From: an uncultured Lachnospira sp.
GTDB lineage: Bacteria; Bacillota; Clostridia; Lachnospirales; Lachnospiraceae
DNA length: 17,540 nucleotides
Assembly: GCA_947306285.1 (NCBI GenBank)
Contig: CAMZGB010000016.1
Location: 1 to 17,540, forward strand
Reading direction: 5' to 3'
Shown: positions 1 to 8,432 of the stretch, in pieces
Position numbering within the stretch: the first letter of the stretch is position 1
Layout: each line of letters starts with the position of its first letter
The notes under the pieces: generated by a model
What the model was told of the DNA's origin: nothing
The model's input: only the letters and a program-made list of their open reading frames with translations
Database searches by the model: none
Made by a program: the position numbers and the translations under genes

Positions 1-3000
1 TCTTGTTTACGCTTCTACCTTTACGCTCAATGTGAGCCATCTTACCGAAGCATCTACCGTCTGGACTTGTGATACCTTCGATAGCCATATATGAACCGTT
101 TACATTCCACTCTTCATCCATTGTTGGAATGCCGGCTTCGTTCACGTACTGTGTAGCAACCTGACCGTTTGCGAATAACTCGTCCAACACTTCCTTAGGT
201 GCTACAAATCTTCCCTCACCGTGTGAAGCAGGGTTTGTGTAAACTCCGCCCAACTCAGCCTTCTGAAGCCATGGTGATTTGTTTGAAACAACCTTTGTGT
301 AAACCATCTTTGATACGTGACGGTTGATTGTGTTGTATGTAAGTGTTGGCGCCTGCTCGTTCTGACCTGTAATCTCTCCGTTTGGAACAAGACCAAGTTT
401 GATTAGAGCCTGGAATCCGTTACAGATACCGAGTGCCAAACCATCTCTCTCATTTAATAGTTTTGTTACTGCTTCTTCAATCTTTGGATTTCTAAATGCT
501 GTAGCAAAGAACTTCGCCGAACCATCTGGCTCATCACCTGCACTAAATCCACCAGGGAACATTAGAATCTGTGACTGATTCAAAGCATCAACATATGCAT
601 CTACCGAATCTCTAATATCTGATGGTGTAAGGTTCTTAAACACCTTAGTGATTACATCTGCTCCAGCCTGCTCAAATGCCTTTGCTGTATCGTACTCACA
701 GTTTGTACCCGGCATAACTGGGATAAACACTTTAGGTCTAGCCACTTTGTTCTTGCAAACATAGATTGAACCCTTATCGTAAACTGGAGTATCAAGGTCT
801 GATGTATCATCGTGACTTCTCGTTGGGAACACGCCCTCAAGTGGTGCTTCCCAAATCTTGATTGCATCTTCAAGATTGATTACCACATCACCCTTCTCCA
901 AAGTCTTTGTATCGTTAGTCTGTCCAACAACATCGTGGTCAATTGTAACTTCTTTGCCGTCAGCAACTTCAGCCACGATGTCACCAAATGCTGGTGCAAA
1001 CAATTCGTTATCATCAAAGTCAGCATCTATCGTGATACCAATCTTGTTACCAAATGCCATCTTAGAAACGGCTGGGATAATACCCTTGGCGTCAAGTGCA
1101 TACGCTGCCACGATAGTTCCATCCTGAATCATGTCGTGAATTGCATCATACATTTTCTTAATCTGTTCGTAGTTAGGTTTCTCAAATTCGTCTTTTTTAA
1201 TCTTGAATCTAACAACTTTATCTCCTGCCTTCTTAAACTCAGGAGTGATAATGTCTTTTTCTTTTGCTACGTCCACGGCAAAGGATACTAGTGTTGGAGG
1301 AACATCGATATCGTTAAATGTTCCTGACATACTGTCCTTACCACCGATTGATGGAAGTTCAAATCCCATCTGTGCATCGTATGAACCAAGAAGTGCTGCG
1401 AATGGCTGACTCCATCTCTTTGGATCTTCGCTCATTCTTCTGAAGTATTCCTGGAATGTCATACGAATCTTTTTATAGTCACCACCTGCTGCTACTACCT
1501 TTGCGATAGAATCGATAACCGCATAGATAGCACCGTGGTATGGACTCCAGCTTGATAGGTATGGGTCAAATCCGTAACTCATAATTGTAACTGTGTCACA
1601 ATCGCCAGTCTGAACTGGAAGTTTCGCAACCATACTCTGTGTCTCTGTAAGCTGATACTTACCACCGTGTGGCATATATACTGAACCTGCTCCAATAGAG
1701 CCGTCGAATTTCTCAACCAAACCTTTTTGTGAACACTCATTCAAGTCTGCTAGAGTATCTGTCCACTTAGTCTTTAGGTCTGTCACTTCTTGCTTTTTAA
1801 AGAAGTCCTTATTTTCATCTGGCATATCAACAGCCACTGAAGTTTCCTGATGAGCTCCGTTTGTGTCTAGGAATTCTCTTGAGATATTTACAATCTCTTT
1901 TCCTCTCCACTCAAGAACAAGTCTTGGACTCTCTGTAACCTCAGCCACTACTGTAGCCTCTAAGTTTTCCTCTTTTGCGTATGCAAGGAACTGATCAACA
2001 TCTTTAGGATCAACTACAACAGCCATTCTCTCCTGAGACTCTGAAATAGCAATCTCTGTTCCATCAAGACCTGCATACTTCTTAGGAACTAAATCTAAAT
2101 TAACATGAAGACCATCGGCCAACTCTCCAATAGCAACCGAAACACCGCCTGCGCCAAAGTCATTACACTTCTTAATCAAGTAGCTAACTTCTTCACGTCT
2201 AAATAATCTTTGTAGTTTACGCTCTGTAGGTGGATTACCCTTTTGTACTTCTGCTCCACACTCTTCGATAGACTCCTCTGTGTGAATCTTTGAAGAACCT
2301 GTAGCTCCACCACAACCATCACGACCAGTCTGTCCACCGAGTAAAACTATGATATCTCCTGGATCTGATGTAAGTCTCTGAACCGCACGTCTAGGTGCTG
2401 CACCCATAACCGCACCAATTTCCATTCTCTTTGCAACATAGTCTGGGTGATAAATCTCCTTAACCAAACCTGTAGCTAGACCAATCTGGTTTCCGTATGA
2501 ACTGTATCCGTCAGCAGCTCCCTGAACTAACTTCTTCTGTGGTAGTTTTCCTTGCATAGTCTCCGCCAAAGACTTCGTAGGATCCGCCGCACCAGTTACA
2601 CGCATAGCCTGGTATACGTATGTACGACCTGACAATGGATCTCTGATAGCTCCACCAAGACATGTGGCAGCTCCACCAAATGGCTCAATCTCTGTTGGGT
2701 GGTTGTGAGTCTCATTCTTGAAGTTCACAAGCCACTCTTCAGTCTTTCCATCTACCTCTACAGGTACCACGATTGAACATGCATTTATCTCGTCTGACTC
2801 TTCTTGGTCATCTAACTTTCCTTCTGCCTTAAGTTTTCTCATAGCCATAAGTGCTAAGTCCATCAAACACACGAACTTGTCTTCTCTGCCCTTAAAGATT
2901 TCGTCGCGAACTTTTAGATAGTCTTCGTAAGTGCTCTCCATAACTTCTTTGTAGAAGCCTTCGTCGAACTTAACATCAGTTAGCTCTGTATTAAATGTTG

Positions 3001-3721
3001 TGTGACGACAGTGATCTGACCAGTAAGTATCTAAAACTCTAATCTCAGTCATTGTTGGATCTCTGTCTTCGTCGTTCTTAAAGTAGTTCTGAATATGCAA
3101 AAAGTCTTTAAAAGTCATTGCAAGACCTAGTGAGTCATACAATTCTTTTAAAGGCTCCTCTTCCATATCCTTGAACCCGTCGAATGTAATTACATCTGCT
3201 GGCTCGTCGTATTCTGTTATTAAAGTTTCTGGTTTTTCAAGTCCAGTCTCTCTTGAATCAACTGGGTTGATACAGTAACTCTTCACTTTTTCAAACTCTT
3301 CGTCTGAAACATCGCCCACCAAAACATATGTAGTAGCTGATTTAATAATAGGCTTCTCATCCTCATTTAAAAACTTCACGCACTGTTCAGCTGAATCAGC
3401 TCTCTGATCATACTGTCCAGGTAGGTATTCCACGCTGAAGATTTTTGACTTGCTCTCATCGTATGGGAACTCTTCCTCATACACATCATCTACAGGTGGC
3501 TCCGAAAAAATAGACGTGAGCGCTTTATCGAATGTATCATCCGACAAATTCTCCACGTCATATCTCACTAATACACGGACTTTCTCTAGTCCATCTATTC
3601 CTAAATAACCTTTAATATCCTCTGTTAGCTCTTTAGCAGCCATAGCAAATGGCGCTTTTTTCTCCACGTAAACTCGTCTTACCAAACCGATTTTTCCTCC
3701 AAAATTCTTGGGATTTTTCAT
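1..3721 (-). CDS. purL: Phosphoribosylformylglycinamidine synthase, single-chain, 3' end cut by window
   Basis: Converts FGAR plus glutamine and ATP to FGAM in de novo purine synthesis, in the cytoplasm. The frame is open from 3721 to the window edge (about 1240 codons), and probably about two dozen C-terminal residues are missing. The N-terminal part begins VRRVYVEKK, typical of clostridial single-chain PurL. The synthetase core carries DTYWSDHCRHTTF, NFKNETHNHPTEIEPFGGAATC and LLGGQTGRDGCGGATG. The C-terminal class I glutamine amidotransferase domain shows the nucleophile Cys in GICNGFQ and the catalytic His in PASHGEGRF, so both half-reactions are on one chain. The start is ambiguous. ATG at 3721 has GAGG seven bases upstream. 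An in-frame TTG at 3685 has GGAGG ten bases upstream and gives a protein beginning almost at VRRVYVEKK, closer to the family's usual N-terminus. I use the ATG. The gene stands alone behind a terminator. Confidence 0.96.
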   Translation of the reverse strand, partial: MKNPKNFGGKIGLVRRVYVEKKAPFAMAAKELTEDIKGYLGIDGLEKVRVLVRYDVENLSDDTFDKALTSIFSEPPVDDVYEEEFPYDESKSKIFSVEYLPGQYDQRADSAEQCVKFLNEDEKPIIKSATTYVLVGDVSDEEFEKVKSYCINPVDSRETGLEKPETLITEYDEPADVITFDGFKDMEEEPLKELYDSLGLAMTFKDFLHIQNYFKNDEDRDPTMTEIRVLDTYWSDHCRHTTFNTELTDVKFDEGFYKEVMESTYEDYLKVRDEIFKGREDKFVCLMDLALMAMRKLKAEGKLDDQEESDEINACSIVVPVEVDGKTEEWLVNFKNETHNHPTEIEPFGGAATCLGGAIRDPLSGRTYVYQAMRVTGAADPTKSLAETMQGKLPQKKLVQGAADGYSSYGNQIGLATGLVKEIYHPDYVAKRMEIGAVMGAAPRRAVQRLTSDPGDIIVLLGGQTGRDGCGGATGSSKIHTEESIEECGAEVQKGNPPTERKLQRLFRREEVSYLIKKCNDFGAGGVSVAIGELADGLHVNLDLVPKKYAGLDGTEIAISESQERMAVVVDPKDVDQFLAYAKEENLEATVVAEVTESPRLVLEWRGKEIVNISREFLDTNGAHQETSVAVDMPDENKDFFKKQEVTDLKTKWTDTLADLNECSQKGLVEKFDGSIGAGSVYMPHGGKYQLTETQSMVAKLPVQTGDCDTVTIMSYGFDPYLSSWSPYHGAIYAVIDSIAKVVAAGGDYKKIRMTFQEYFRRMSEDPKRWSQPFAALLGSYDAQMGFELPSIGGKDSMSGTFNDIDVPPTLVSFAVDVAKEKDIITPEFKKAGDKVVRFKIKKDEFEKPNYEQIKKMYDAIHDMIQDGTIVAAYALDAKGIIPAVSKMAFGNKIGITIDADFDDNELFAPAFGDIVAEVADGKEVTIDHDVVGQTNDTKTLEKGDVVINLEDAIKIWEAPLEGVFPTRSHDDTSDLDTPVYDKGSIYVCKNKVARPKVFIPVMPGTNCEYDTAKAFEQAGADVITKVFKNLTPSDIRDSVDAYVDALNQSQILMFPGGFSAGDEPDGSAKFFATAFRNPKIEEAVTKLLNERDGLALGICNGFQALIKLGLVPNGEITGQNEQAPTLTYNTINRHVSKMVYTKVVSNKSPWLQKAELGGVYTNPASHGEGRFVAPKEVLDELFANGQVATQYVNEAGIPTMDEEWNVNGSYMAIEGITSPDGRCFGKMAHIERKGRSVNK

Positions 3722-3762
3722 ATGTTTTCCTCGCCAAAACATACGACCCCACAATCCCCTAT

Positions 3763-3768
3763 ATTTTA
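3763..3768 (-). promoter_or_regulatory. Candidate purL promoter, extended -10
   Basis: On the minus strand TGG-TAAAAT reads as an extended -10 element (TGn plus hexamer), about 42 bases before the purL ATG and downstream of the terminator that closes the previous operon. No good -35 box is seen 16-18 bases upstream. The call rests on position and the extended -10 only. No purine riboswitch-like conserved core is visible in this leader. Confidence 0.35.
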
Positions 3769-3803
3769 CCATATTTTCAAGAGTTTTGCGATACAAAAAC
3801 GCA

Positions 3804-3831
3804 CAAAAAAAGCCGATTTTTTCGGCTTTTT
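3804..3831 (-). terminator. Rho-independent terminator after the GH25 gene
   Basis: A GC-containing stem (AGCCGA paired with TCGGCT) is extended by A:T pairs, with a loop of about five bases and a run of T on the minus strand. It lies about 52 bases downstream of the lysozyme stop codon and separates the pan-coa-lysozyme operon from purL. The symmetric A and T flanks mean it could also work on the plus strand. Confidence 0.85.
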
Positions 3832-3882
3832 TTGATTATTTTCTATATATTTATTTTTATGTAAATCTATTGACTATTTTTA

Positions 3883-4974
3883 CTATTTTTTAGTCTTTTT
3901 GCTCTTCTTTTTGCTCCACTTTACAGCATATAATCTCTTGCCATCTATCTTTGTGTTATATGATCTAACCTGGATATAATATCTCTTCCTAGCCTTAAGT
4001 TTCTTTAGAGTAATAGTCCTTGATCTAGAATATTTGCTCTTACTCTTCTTCATAGATTTATATTTTGAGTATTTAACCCTATATCCAACTGCATTTTGGG
4101 CCTTTTTAACCTTAACAGTAAGCTTTCTATGTCCAGATTTTATAGATTTAATCTTTGCTTGTGCCGGTCTTGTGACTAGAACACCACCTGGAACAGCGAC
4201 TTTTCTCTTAAACATCGATGTATTGTAAGCGCCAAACCAGAAGTTTAAATCCACTCTTCCGCTTATTCCATTTACACTTCCGTTTGATGTACACTGCCAC
4301 ATATTAGCAGTTCCCTTGTAACCAAGATTGTGGTCCCACTGAGCTACCCATTTAGAAATCTCTGAGTTTGTGCCAAACGAACCAGGAATATAGTTTGTCC
4401 ACCAGTTAAGGTTAGCGTAAATTCCCGCATAGTACCCTTGAGCTTTAATCTCATTCATAAATATAGTTGCTAGTTTTCCAACTTTAGTCTTTCCTAGTTT
4501 AGCTTGGGCGTTTTCTTCCATGTCATAGTAAATTGGGAAATACACATCTCTGCCATTTAGAAGTCTAAGCACGTGATGCGCCTCACTCTTCGCCTGCGCA
4601 TTAGTTTTCGCATATGAATAGAGGTATGTACCAAATGGAATCTTGTTTTTGATACATCCTGCCACGTTTTTCTCCCAATATTCATCGTCCTGGCTAGTTA
4701 GGTTGTCGCCAAAACCACATCTAATAATAGCAAAGTCCACATCTGTAGCAGCCACTTTCTTCCAGTTTATATTTCCTTGCCACTTACTGACATCTACGCC
4801 CTTCATAGTGGCACCCTTTATCACTTGGCCCTTGTCGTTGACAAACTGCCCCTTCGAATTCTTGCTCCAAGCCTTAGTGGCAGCTTGTGTTTTAGGCATA
4901 AAAATGGAGCCCATCACAAAGACAAGGCTTATGATTACGGCTCCTTTTGTTATCTTTCTTAAACTCTCAGACAT
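3883..4974 (-). CDS. Secreted GH25 muramidase (lysozyme) with a lysine-rich fibronectin III-like C-terminal domain
   Basis: Predicted to cleave the beta-1,4 bond between N-acetylmuramic acid and N-acetylglucosamine in peptidoglycan, outside the membrane. Residues 1-32 form a signal peptide ending near TQA-A. Residues 35-55 contain a short KGQFVNDKGQVIKG segment resembling half of a cell-wall/glucan-binding repeat. The GH25 domain covers about 57-255: GVDVSKWQG (Asp61), YYDMEEN (Asp151, Glu153) and GRVDLNFW (Asp242). The 90-residue spacing between the first Asp and the DxE pair fits the family. Residues 270-357 look like a fibronectin type III module (GYRVKYS, RYYIQVRSYN), very rich in Lys, and the tail KKSKKTKK is strongly basic, perhaps for binding anionic wall polymers. 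The start has AGAGG five bases upstream. The ATG lies 9 nt after the coaBC stop, so it is probably co-transcribed with the CoA genes, which is unusual company. Wall turnover versus killing of competitors cannot be decided here. Confidence 0.9.
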   Translation of the reverse strand: MSESLRKITKGAVIISLVFVMGSIFMPKTQAATKAWSKNSKGQFVNDKGQVIKGATMKGVDVSKWQGNINWKKVAATDVDFAIIRCGFGDNLTSQDDEYWEKNVAGCIKNKIPFGTYLYSYAKTNAQAKSEAHHVLRLLNGRDVYFPIYYDMEENAQAKLGKTKVGKLATIFMNEIKAQGYYAGIYANLNWWTNYIPGSFGTNSEISKWVAQWDHNLGYKGTANMWQCTSNGSVNGISGRVDLNFWFGAYNTSMFKRKVAVPGGVLVTRPAQAKIKSIKSGHRKLTVKVKKAQNAVGYRVKYSKYKSMKKSKSKYSRSRTITLKKLKARKRYYIQVRSYNTKIDGKRLYAVKWSKKKSKKTKK

Positions 4975-4983
4975 AATTACCTC

Positions 4984-6171
4984 TTACAAATTCTTGACTA
5001 TTCTATCTATAATTTGTGATGAAACAATGTCCTTAGAGGCTTTTTCCAACTCTTCTTCGTCGGTCTTCGTGATTAAAGTAATCACGTTGGTTCCAGTTCC
5101 AAAACCGGCACCCTCCACCTTCAAATTGTTTGCACAAATCATATCAAGATTCTTCTGTTCCAACTTATGTCTAGAATTTTCAATCATATTCTCCGTCTCC
5201 ATGGCAAAGCCAACTAAGAACTGATTCTTCTTTCGCTTTGACATTTCGAAAAGAATATCCTTATTTTCCTCGAGCTCTATTATAACATCTTTTTCAGATT
5301 TTTTTATTTTTTCTTCTGCCTGTGTTTTTGGTTTATAGTCTGCCACTGCCGCACTCATTATTACGATGTCTTGTTCGTCGAAGACTTTGTCTACCGCATC
5401 AAACATTTCATCCGCGCTTTCAACTTCTACCACATCAACAAACATTGGTTTGTCAATGCTTGTAGGTCCAGTGACAAGCGTGACATTCGCGCCACGTCTC
5501 ATCGCATTTTTTGCTAGGGCATATCCCATTGTTCCAGTCGAGTGGTTCGAAATAAACCTAACTGGATCAATTGCCTCCTTTGTTGGGCCTGCTGTTATCA
5601 AAACATTTTTGCCCTCCAAATCCTTATCACAAGCAATCTCTTCCAAAATATATTCTAGTAAAACTTCTGGCTCTGGCATTTTTCCTTTGCCGGTGTCGCC
5701 ACAAGCAAGATATCCAGTTGCTGGATCTATAATCTCGTAATCATATTTCTTTAGCTTTTCAATATTGTCCTGCACGATAGGATTCTCAAACATATTTGTA
5801 TTCATGGCAGGCGAGATAATCTTCTTAGCCTTGCAAGCCATAATGGTAGTTGTAAGCATATCGTCAGCAATGCCGCCTGCAATCTTTCCAATCACGTTTG
5901 CAGTAGCCGGCGCAACCATAAACACATCTGCCTTATCTGCCAAAGATACATGCTCCACACTAAACTCGAAATCTCTATCAAACGTATCAACTAAGCATTT
6001 ATTTCCTGTCAAAGTCTCAAAAGTGATAGGGTTAATAAAGTTAGTCGCGTTCTTAGTCATGATCACATAAACATCTGCTCCCAACTTCTTTAAGGCACTC
6101 GCCAAATTTGCAGTTTTATAAGCGGCGATACTTCCCGTAACACCTAAGACTACAGTTTTTCCCTTTAACAT
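4984..6171 (-). CDS. coaBC: Bifunctional phosphopantothenoylcysteine decarboxylase / phosphopantothenate-cysteine ligase
   Basis: Joins 4'-phosphopantothenate to cysteine (CoaB, C-terminal) and decarboxylates the product to 4'-phosphopantetheine (CoaC, FMN-dependent, N-terminal), the second and third steps from pantothenate to CoA. The length of 395 aa is normal. CoaC motifs: GVTGSIAAYK (10-19), His74 in VEHVSL, APATANV (87-93), PAMNTNMF (121-128) and the catalytic Cys157 in LACGDTGKGKM. CoaB motifs: ITAGPTKEAIDPVRFISNHS (192-211, with the acyl-cytidylate-binding Asn209), SAAVADYKP (273-281) and the conserved lysine segment KIKK (288-291). The start codon overlaps the panD stop by one base (TAATG), with AGG/GGA sequence just upstream, pointing to translational coupling. 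All key residues are present, so both activities are expected. Confidence 0.97.
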   Translation of the reverse strand: MLKGKTVVLGVTGSIAAYKTANLASALKKLGADVYVIMTKNATNFINPITFETLTGNKCLVDTFDRDFEFSVEHVSLADKADVFMVAPATANVIGKIAGGIADDMLTTTIMACKAKKIISPAMNTNMFENPIVQDNIEKLKKYDYEIIDPATGYLACGDTGKGKMPEPEVLLEYILEEIACDKDLEGKNVLITAGPTKEAIDPVRFISNHSTGTMGYALAKNAMRRGANVTLVTGPTSIDKPMFVDVVEVESADEMFDAVDKVFDEQDIVIMSAAVADYKPKTQAEEKIKKSEKDVIIELEENKDILFEMSKRKKNQFLVGFAMETENMIENSRHKLEQKNLDMICANNLKVEGAGFGTGTNVITLITKTDEEELEKASKDIVSSQIIDRIVKNL

Positions 6172-6572
6172 TATCCTAACCTTTCAACATCAAACAATGC
6201 ACCGTGTTTTTCATAATTTGTAACACGCGTAATCTTGTTATCGTCATCCACGAAGACAACTTTAGGCGGATTGTCTTTCACTTCTTCCTCACTCATATGA
6301 GCGTAACTCATAATGATTACTTTGTCGCCCAACTCCACCTTGTGAGCTGCTGCTCCGTTCACGCAAATTACGCCTGAACCCTTCTCACCAGCAATCACAT
6401 AAGTCCAAAAACGATTTCCATTGTTAACATCGGCCACCTGAACTTTTTCGTACTCCAAAATACCAGAGTTGATCATCAACTCTTCGTCTATCGTAATACT
6501 TCCAACATAATCCACATCGGCCTGTGTCACTGTTGCTCTATGAATTTTACTTTTCAACATTTCTAAAACCAT
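6171..6572 (-). CDS. panD: Aspartate 1-decarboxylase, pyruvoyl-dependent
   Basis: Makes beta-alanine from aspartate for the pantothenate synthetase reaction. The 133-aa proenzyme is self-cleaved between Gly24 and Ser25 (YVGSITID), and Ser25 becomes the pyruvoyl cofactor. Lys9, His11, Arg54 and Tyr58 fall at the same positions as in the E. coli enzyme, which supports the chosen ATG (AGAGGA lies about seven bases upstream). The conserved NGAAAHKVELGDKVIIMSYA segment follows. It lies 37 nt after panC and shares one base with coaBC, within the panB-panC-panD-coaBC run. Nothing is truncated or unusual. Confidence 0.97.
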   Translation of the reverse strand: MVLEMLKSKIHRATVTQADVDYVGSITIDEELMINSGILEYEKVQVADVNNGNRFWTYVIAGEKGSGVICVNGAAAHKVELGDKVIIMSYAHMSEEEVKDNPPKVVFVDDDNKITRVTNYEKHGALFDVERLG

Positions 6573-6609
6573 TTTTCAATCCTCTTCAATCTGTTTTTCA
6601 ATACCCTGT

Positions 6610-7452
6610 TTATTCAATAATAAAATTGTCAATCAATCTTGTTTTTCCAATATAAACTGCCATTGCCACAAGCATTGGTGGCTTAATTCTATCTTGCTGT
6701 TGCATTGTAAGTCCGTTAACTGCTTTCACATAATCAATCTTCGCCAACGGCTCCGTCTCAATGTTTGCTTTCATTGCTTCCACTAAAGCTTCAGCGTCAG
6801 TCTCGCCGTTTGCCACTATCTGCTTACCAAGTTCAATAGTTTTGTACAAGATAAGTGCTGCCTCTCTCTCCTCTGGCGATAGATATGTATTTCTAGAACT
6901 CTTTGCAAGTCCATCTTCCTCTCTAACAGTTGGACATCCAACAATCTCGATGTCCATATTTAAGTCCTCAACCATATGCTTTATGATTGCTAACTGCTGA
7001 GCATCCTTTTGTCCAAAGTAAGCTCTATCTGGAGCTACAATGTTAAACAACTTGTTAACCACTGTACAAACTCCTCTAAAGTGAACTGGTCTAGATAATC
7101 CACAAAGTTCCTCCGTCAAAACATCCATATCAACATATGTACTAAATCCTGGATTATACATCTCCTCTGGCTCTGGGTTGAAAATCAAATCTCCACCTAG
7201 ACTCTCCACATATGCCGAATCTTTATCTATGTCTCTTGGGTAACTCTCTAAATCCTCTGATGGTCCAAATTGCATTGGATTCACAAAGTCACTTACCACT
7301 GTTCTATCGTTTTCTGCCACGGATTTTATAATTAGACTTCCGTGTCCCTCGTGAAGATATCCCATTGTTGGAACTAACCCAACGCTCAATCCTTCACTCT
7401 TCCAAGCCTTTACCTGTTCTCTTACTTCGTCAATCGTTTTTACTACTCTCAT
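6610..7452 (-). CDS. panC: Pantothenate synthetase (pantoate-beta-alanine ligase)
   Basis: Condenses pantoate with beta-alanine using ATP, through a pantoyl-adenylate intermediate. The 280 aa are normal for the family. Visible motifs are VGLVPTMGYLHEGHGSL (24-40) with the HxGH-type ATP site (His34, His37), DFVNPMQFGP (55-64) for pantoate binding, the HFRGV segment (124-128), YFGQKD (145-150) and the KSSRN loop (184-188) that substitutes for KMSKS. The ATG is preceded by AGGAG at seven bases. The gene starts 25 nt after panB, and panD follows after 37 nt, so the whole pantothenate pathway from ketoisovalerate is encoded here except the ketopantoate reductase (panE or ilvC), which is not in this window. 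Confidence 0.97.
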   Translation of the reverse strand: MRVVKTIDEVREQVKAWKSEGLSVGLVPTMGYLHEGHGSLIIKSVAENDRTVVSDFVNPMQFGPSEDLESYPRDIDKDSAYVESLGGDLIFNPEPEEMYNPGFSTYVDMDVLTEELCGLSRPVHFRGVCTVVNKLFNIVAPDRAYFGQKDAQQLAIIKHMVEDLNMDIEIVGCPTVREEDGLAKSSRNTYLSPEEREAALILYKTIELGKQIVANGETDAEALVEAMKANIETEPLAKIDYVKAVNGLTMQQQDRIKPPMLVAMAVYIGKTRLIDNFIIE

Positions 7453-7477
7453 TTTTCTGCTCCTATTTTATGTAAAC

Positions 7478-8305
7478 CTAGTATAGTTTCTCAATTACAT
7501 CGTCATCTATAGCGTATGTATGCTCCTCACCTGGGAATGTTCCATCTTGCACTTCCTTAGCGTAAGCACTAAATGCATTCTTCATCACTTCGCCAACATT
7601 GCCAAACTGCTTAACAAACTTTGGAACAAAGTCGTCAAACATTCCAAGCATATCTTGTAAAACTAATACTTGCCCATCACAATCCTTGCCGGCGCCAATT
7701 CCTATAGTTGGAATTGTTAGCTTTTCAGTAACCATCTTCGCTAGTTTTGCTGGAACTCCCTCTAGCACTACCATAGATGCTCCTGCTTTTTCTACTGCTA
7801 AAGCATCCTCTATCAATTTCTTTGCTGCAGCCTCAGTTTTGCCCTGCACCTTGTATCCGCCAAATGAATTGATAGATTGAGGTGTAAGACCAATGTGTGC
7901 ACAAACTGGAATAGATGCCTTAACTATAGCCTCAATCTGTGGACATACTTCCACGCCACCTTCCAGTTTAACCATATTCGCACGGCCTTCCTGCACTAGA
8001 CGTCCCGCATTTATCACTGCGTCATACACATCCGCCTGGTACGACATAAACGGCATATCGCAAACCAAAAACGTATCTTTAATTCCACGAGAAACCGCAC
8101 GACAATGATGAATCATGTCTTCCATTGTCACCTGCAAAGTATCCTCATAACCAAGCATTACGTTTCCTAATGAGTCACCGACCAAAGCTATATTGATGCC
8201 CGACTCCTCCATTATCTTGGCTGTCGAGTAATCGTAGCAAGTAATCATCGTAATCTTTTCGCCGTTGTTTTTTTGTTCTTGCAATGTTGTTACTGTGTTT
8301 TTCAT
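7478..8305 (-). CDS. panB: 3-methyl-2-oxobutanoate hydroxymethyltransferase (ketopantoate hydroxymethyltransferase)
   Basis: Transfers a hydroxymethyl group from 5,10-methylene-THF to alpha-ketoisovalerate, giving ketopantoate, the first committed step of pantothenate synthesis. The 275 aa are typical. Metal-binding Asp44 (ALVGDSLGN), Asp83 (CDMPFMSY) and Glu115 (VKLEGG), and the catalytic Glu182 (VVLEGVP), are all present at the expected spacing. The GIGAG segment near 207 is also conserved. The ATG has AGAGGA a few bases upstream. It is the first gene of the pan-coa-lysozyme operon and is preceded by a 331-nt stretch with no gene of normal size. A 16-codon reading frame with its own AGGA ends on the panB start codon (ATGA overlap), so translation of panB might be coupled to it. 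No clear sigma-A promoter could be fixed upstream. Confidence 0.97.
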   Translation of the reverse strand: MKNTVTTLQEQKNNGEKITMITCYDYSTAKIMEESGINIALVGDSLGNVMLGYEDTLQVTMEDMIHHCRAVSRGIKDTFLVCDMPFMSYQADVYDAVINAGRLVQEGRANMVKLEGGVEVCPQIEAIVKASIPVCAHIGLTPQSINSFGGYKVQGKTEAAAKKLIEDALAVEKAGASMVVLEGVPAKLAKMVTEKLTIPTIGIGAGKDCDGQVLVLQDMLGMFDDFVPKFVKQFGNVGEVMKNAFSAYAKEVQDGTFPGEEHTYAIDDDVIEKLY

Positions 8306-8352
8306 GTTTTTCCTCTTTTCATAGGTTTGAATTTAATAGTTATTCTGTCCAT
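8302..8352 (-). CDS. Possible 16-aa leader reading frame overlapping the panB start
   Basis: An ATG at 8352, with AGGA about five bases upstream, opens a 16-codon frame (MDRITIKFKPMKRGKT) whose TGA overlaps the panB ATG in an ATGA arrangement. The panB ribosome site lies inside its last codons, so ribosomes finishing it could help start panB. There is no run of one regulatory amino acid as in classical attenuators. It could equally be a chance frame. No homologue can be named. Confidence 0.25.
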   Translation of the reverse strand: MDRITIKFKPMKRGKT

Positions 8353-8432
8353 TTTTTCCTGAAACGCAAAAAACAAATCAGACCCTCGTCTAATTGTATA
8401 TGCGCTCAATTGTAAAAAATATTGGATAATTA

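Noticed and set aside
812..1291. Plus-strand open frame of 159 codons within purL
   Set aside because: Antisense to a continuous, well conserved purL frame; composition looks like a shadow.
3722..3800. Purine or ZTP riboswitch ahead of purL
   Set aside because: The leader is too short and shows none of the conserved cores of these riboswitches; only a promoter-like element is visible.
4643..5224. Plus-strand open frame of 193 codons across the coaBC-lysozyme junction
   Set aside because: It is antisense to two genes with fully conserved motifs, has no recognisable domain and no convincing ribosome site. It is a shadow frame.
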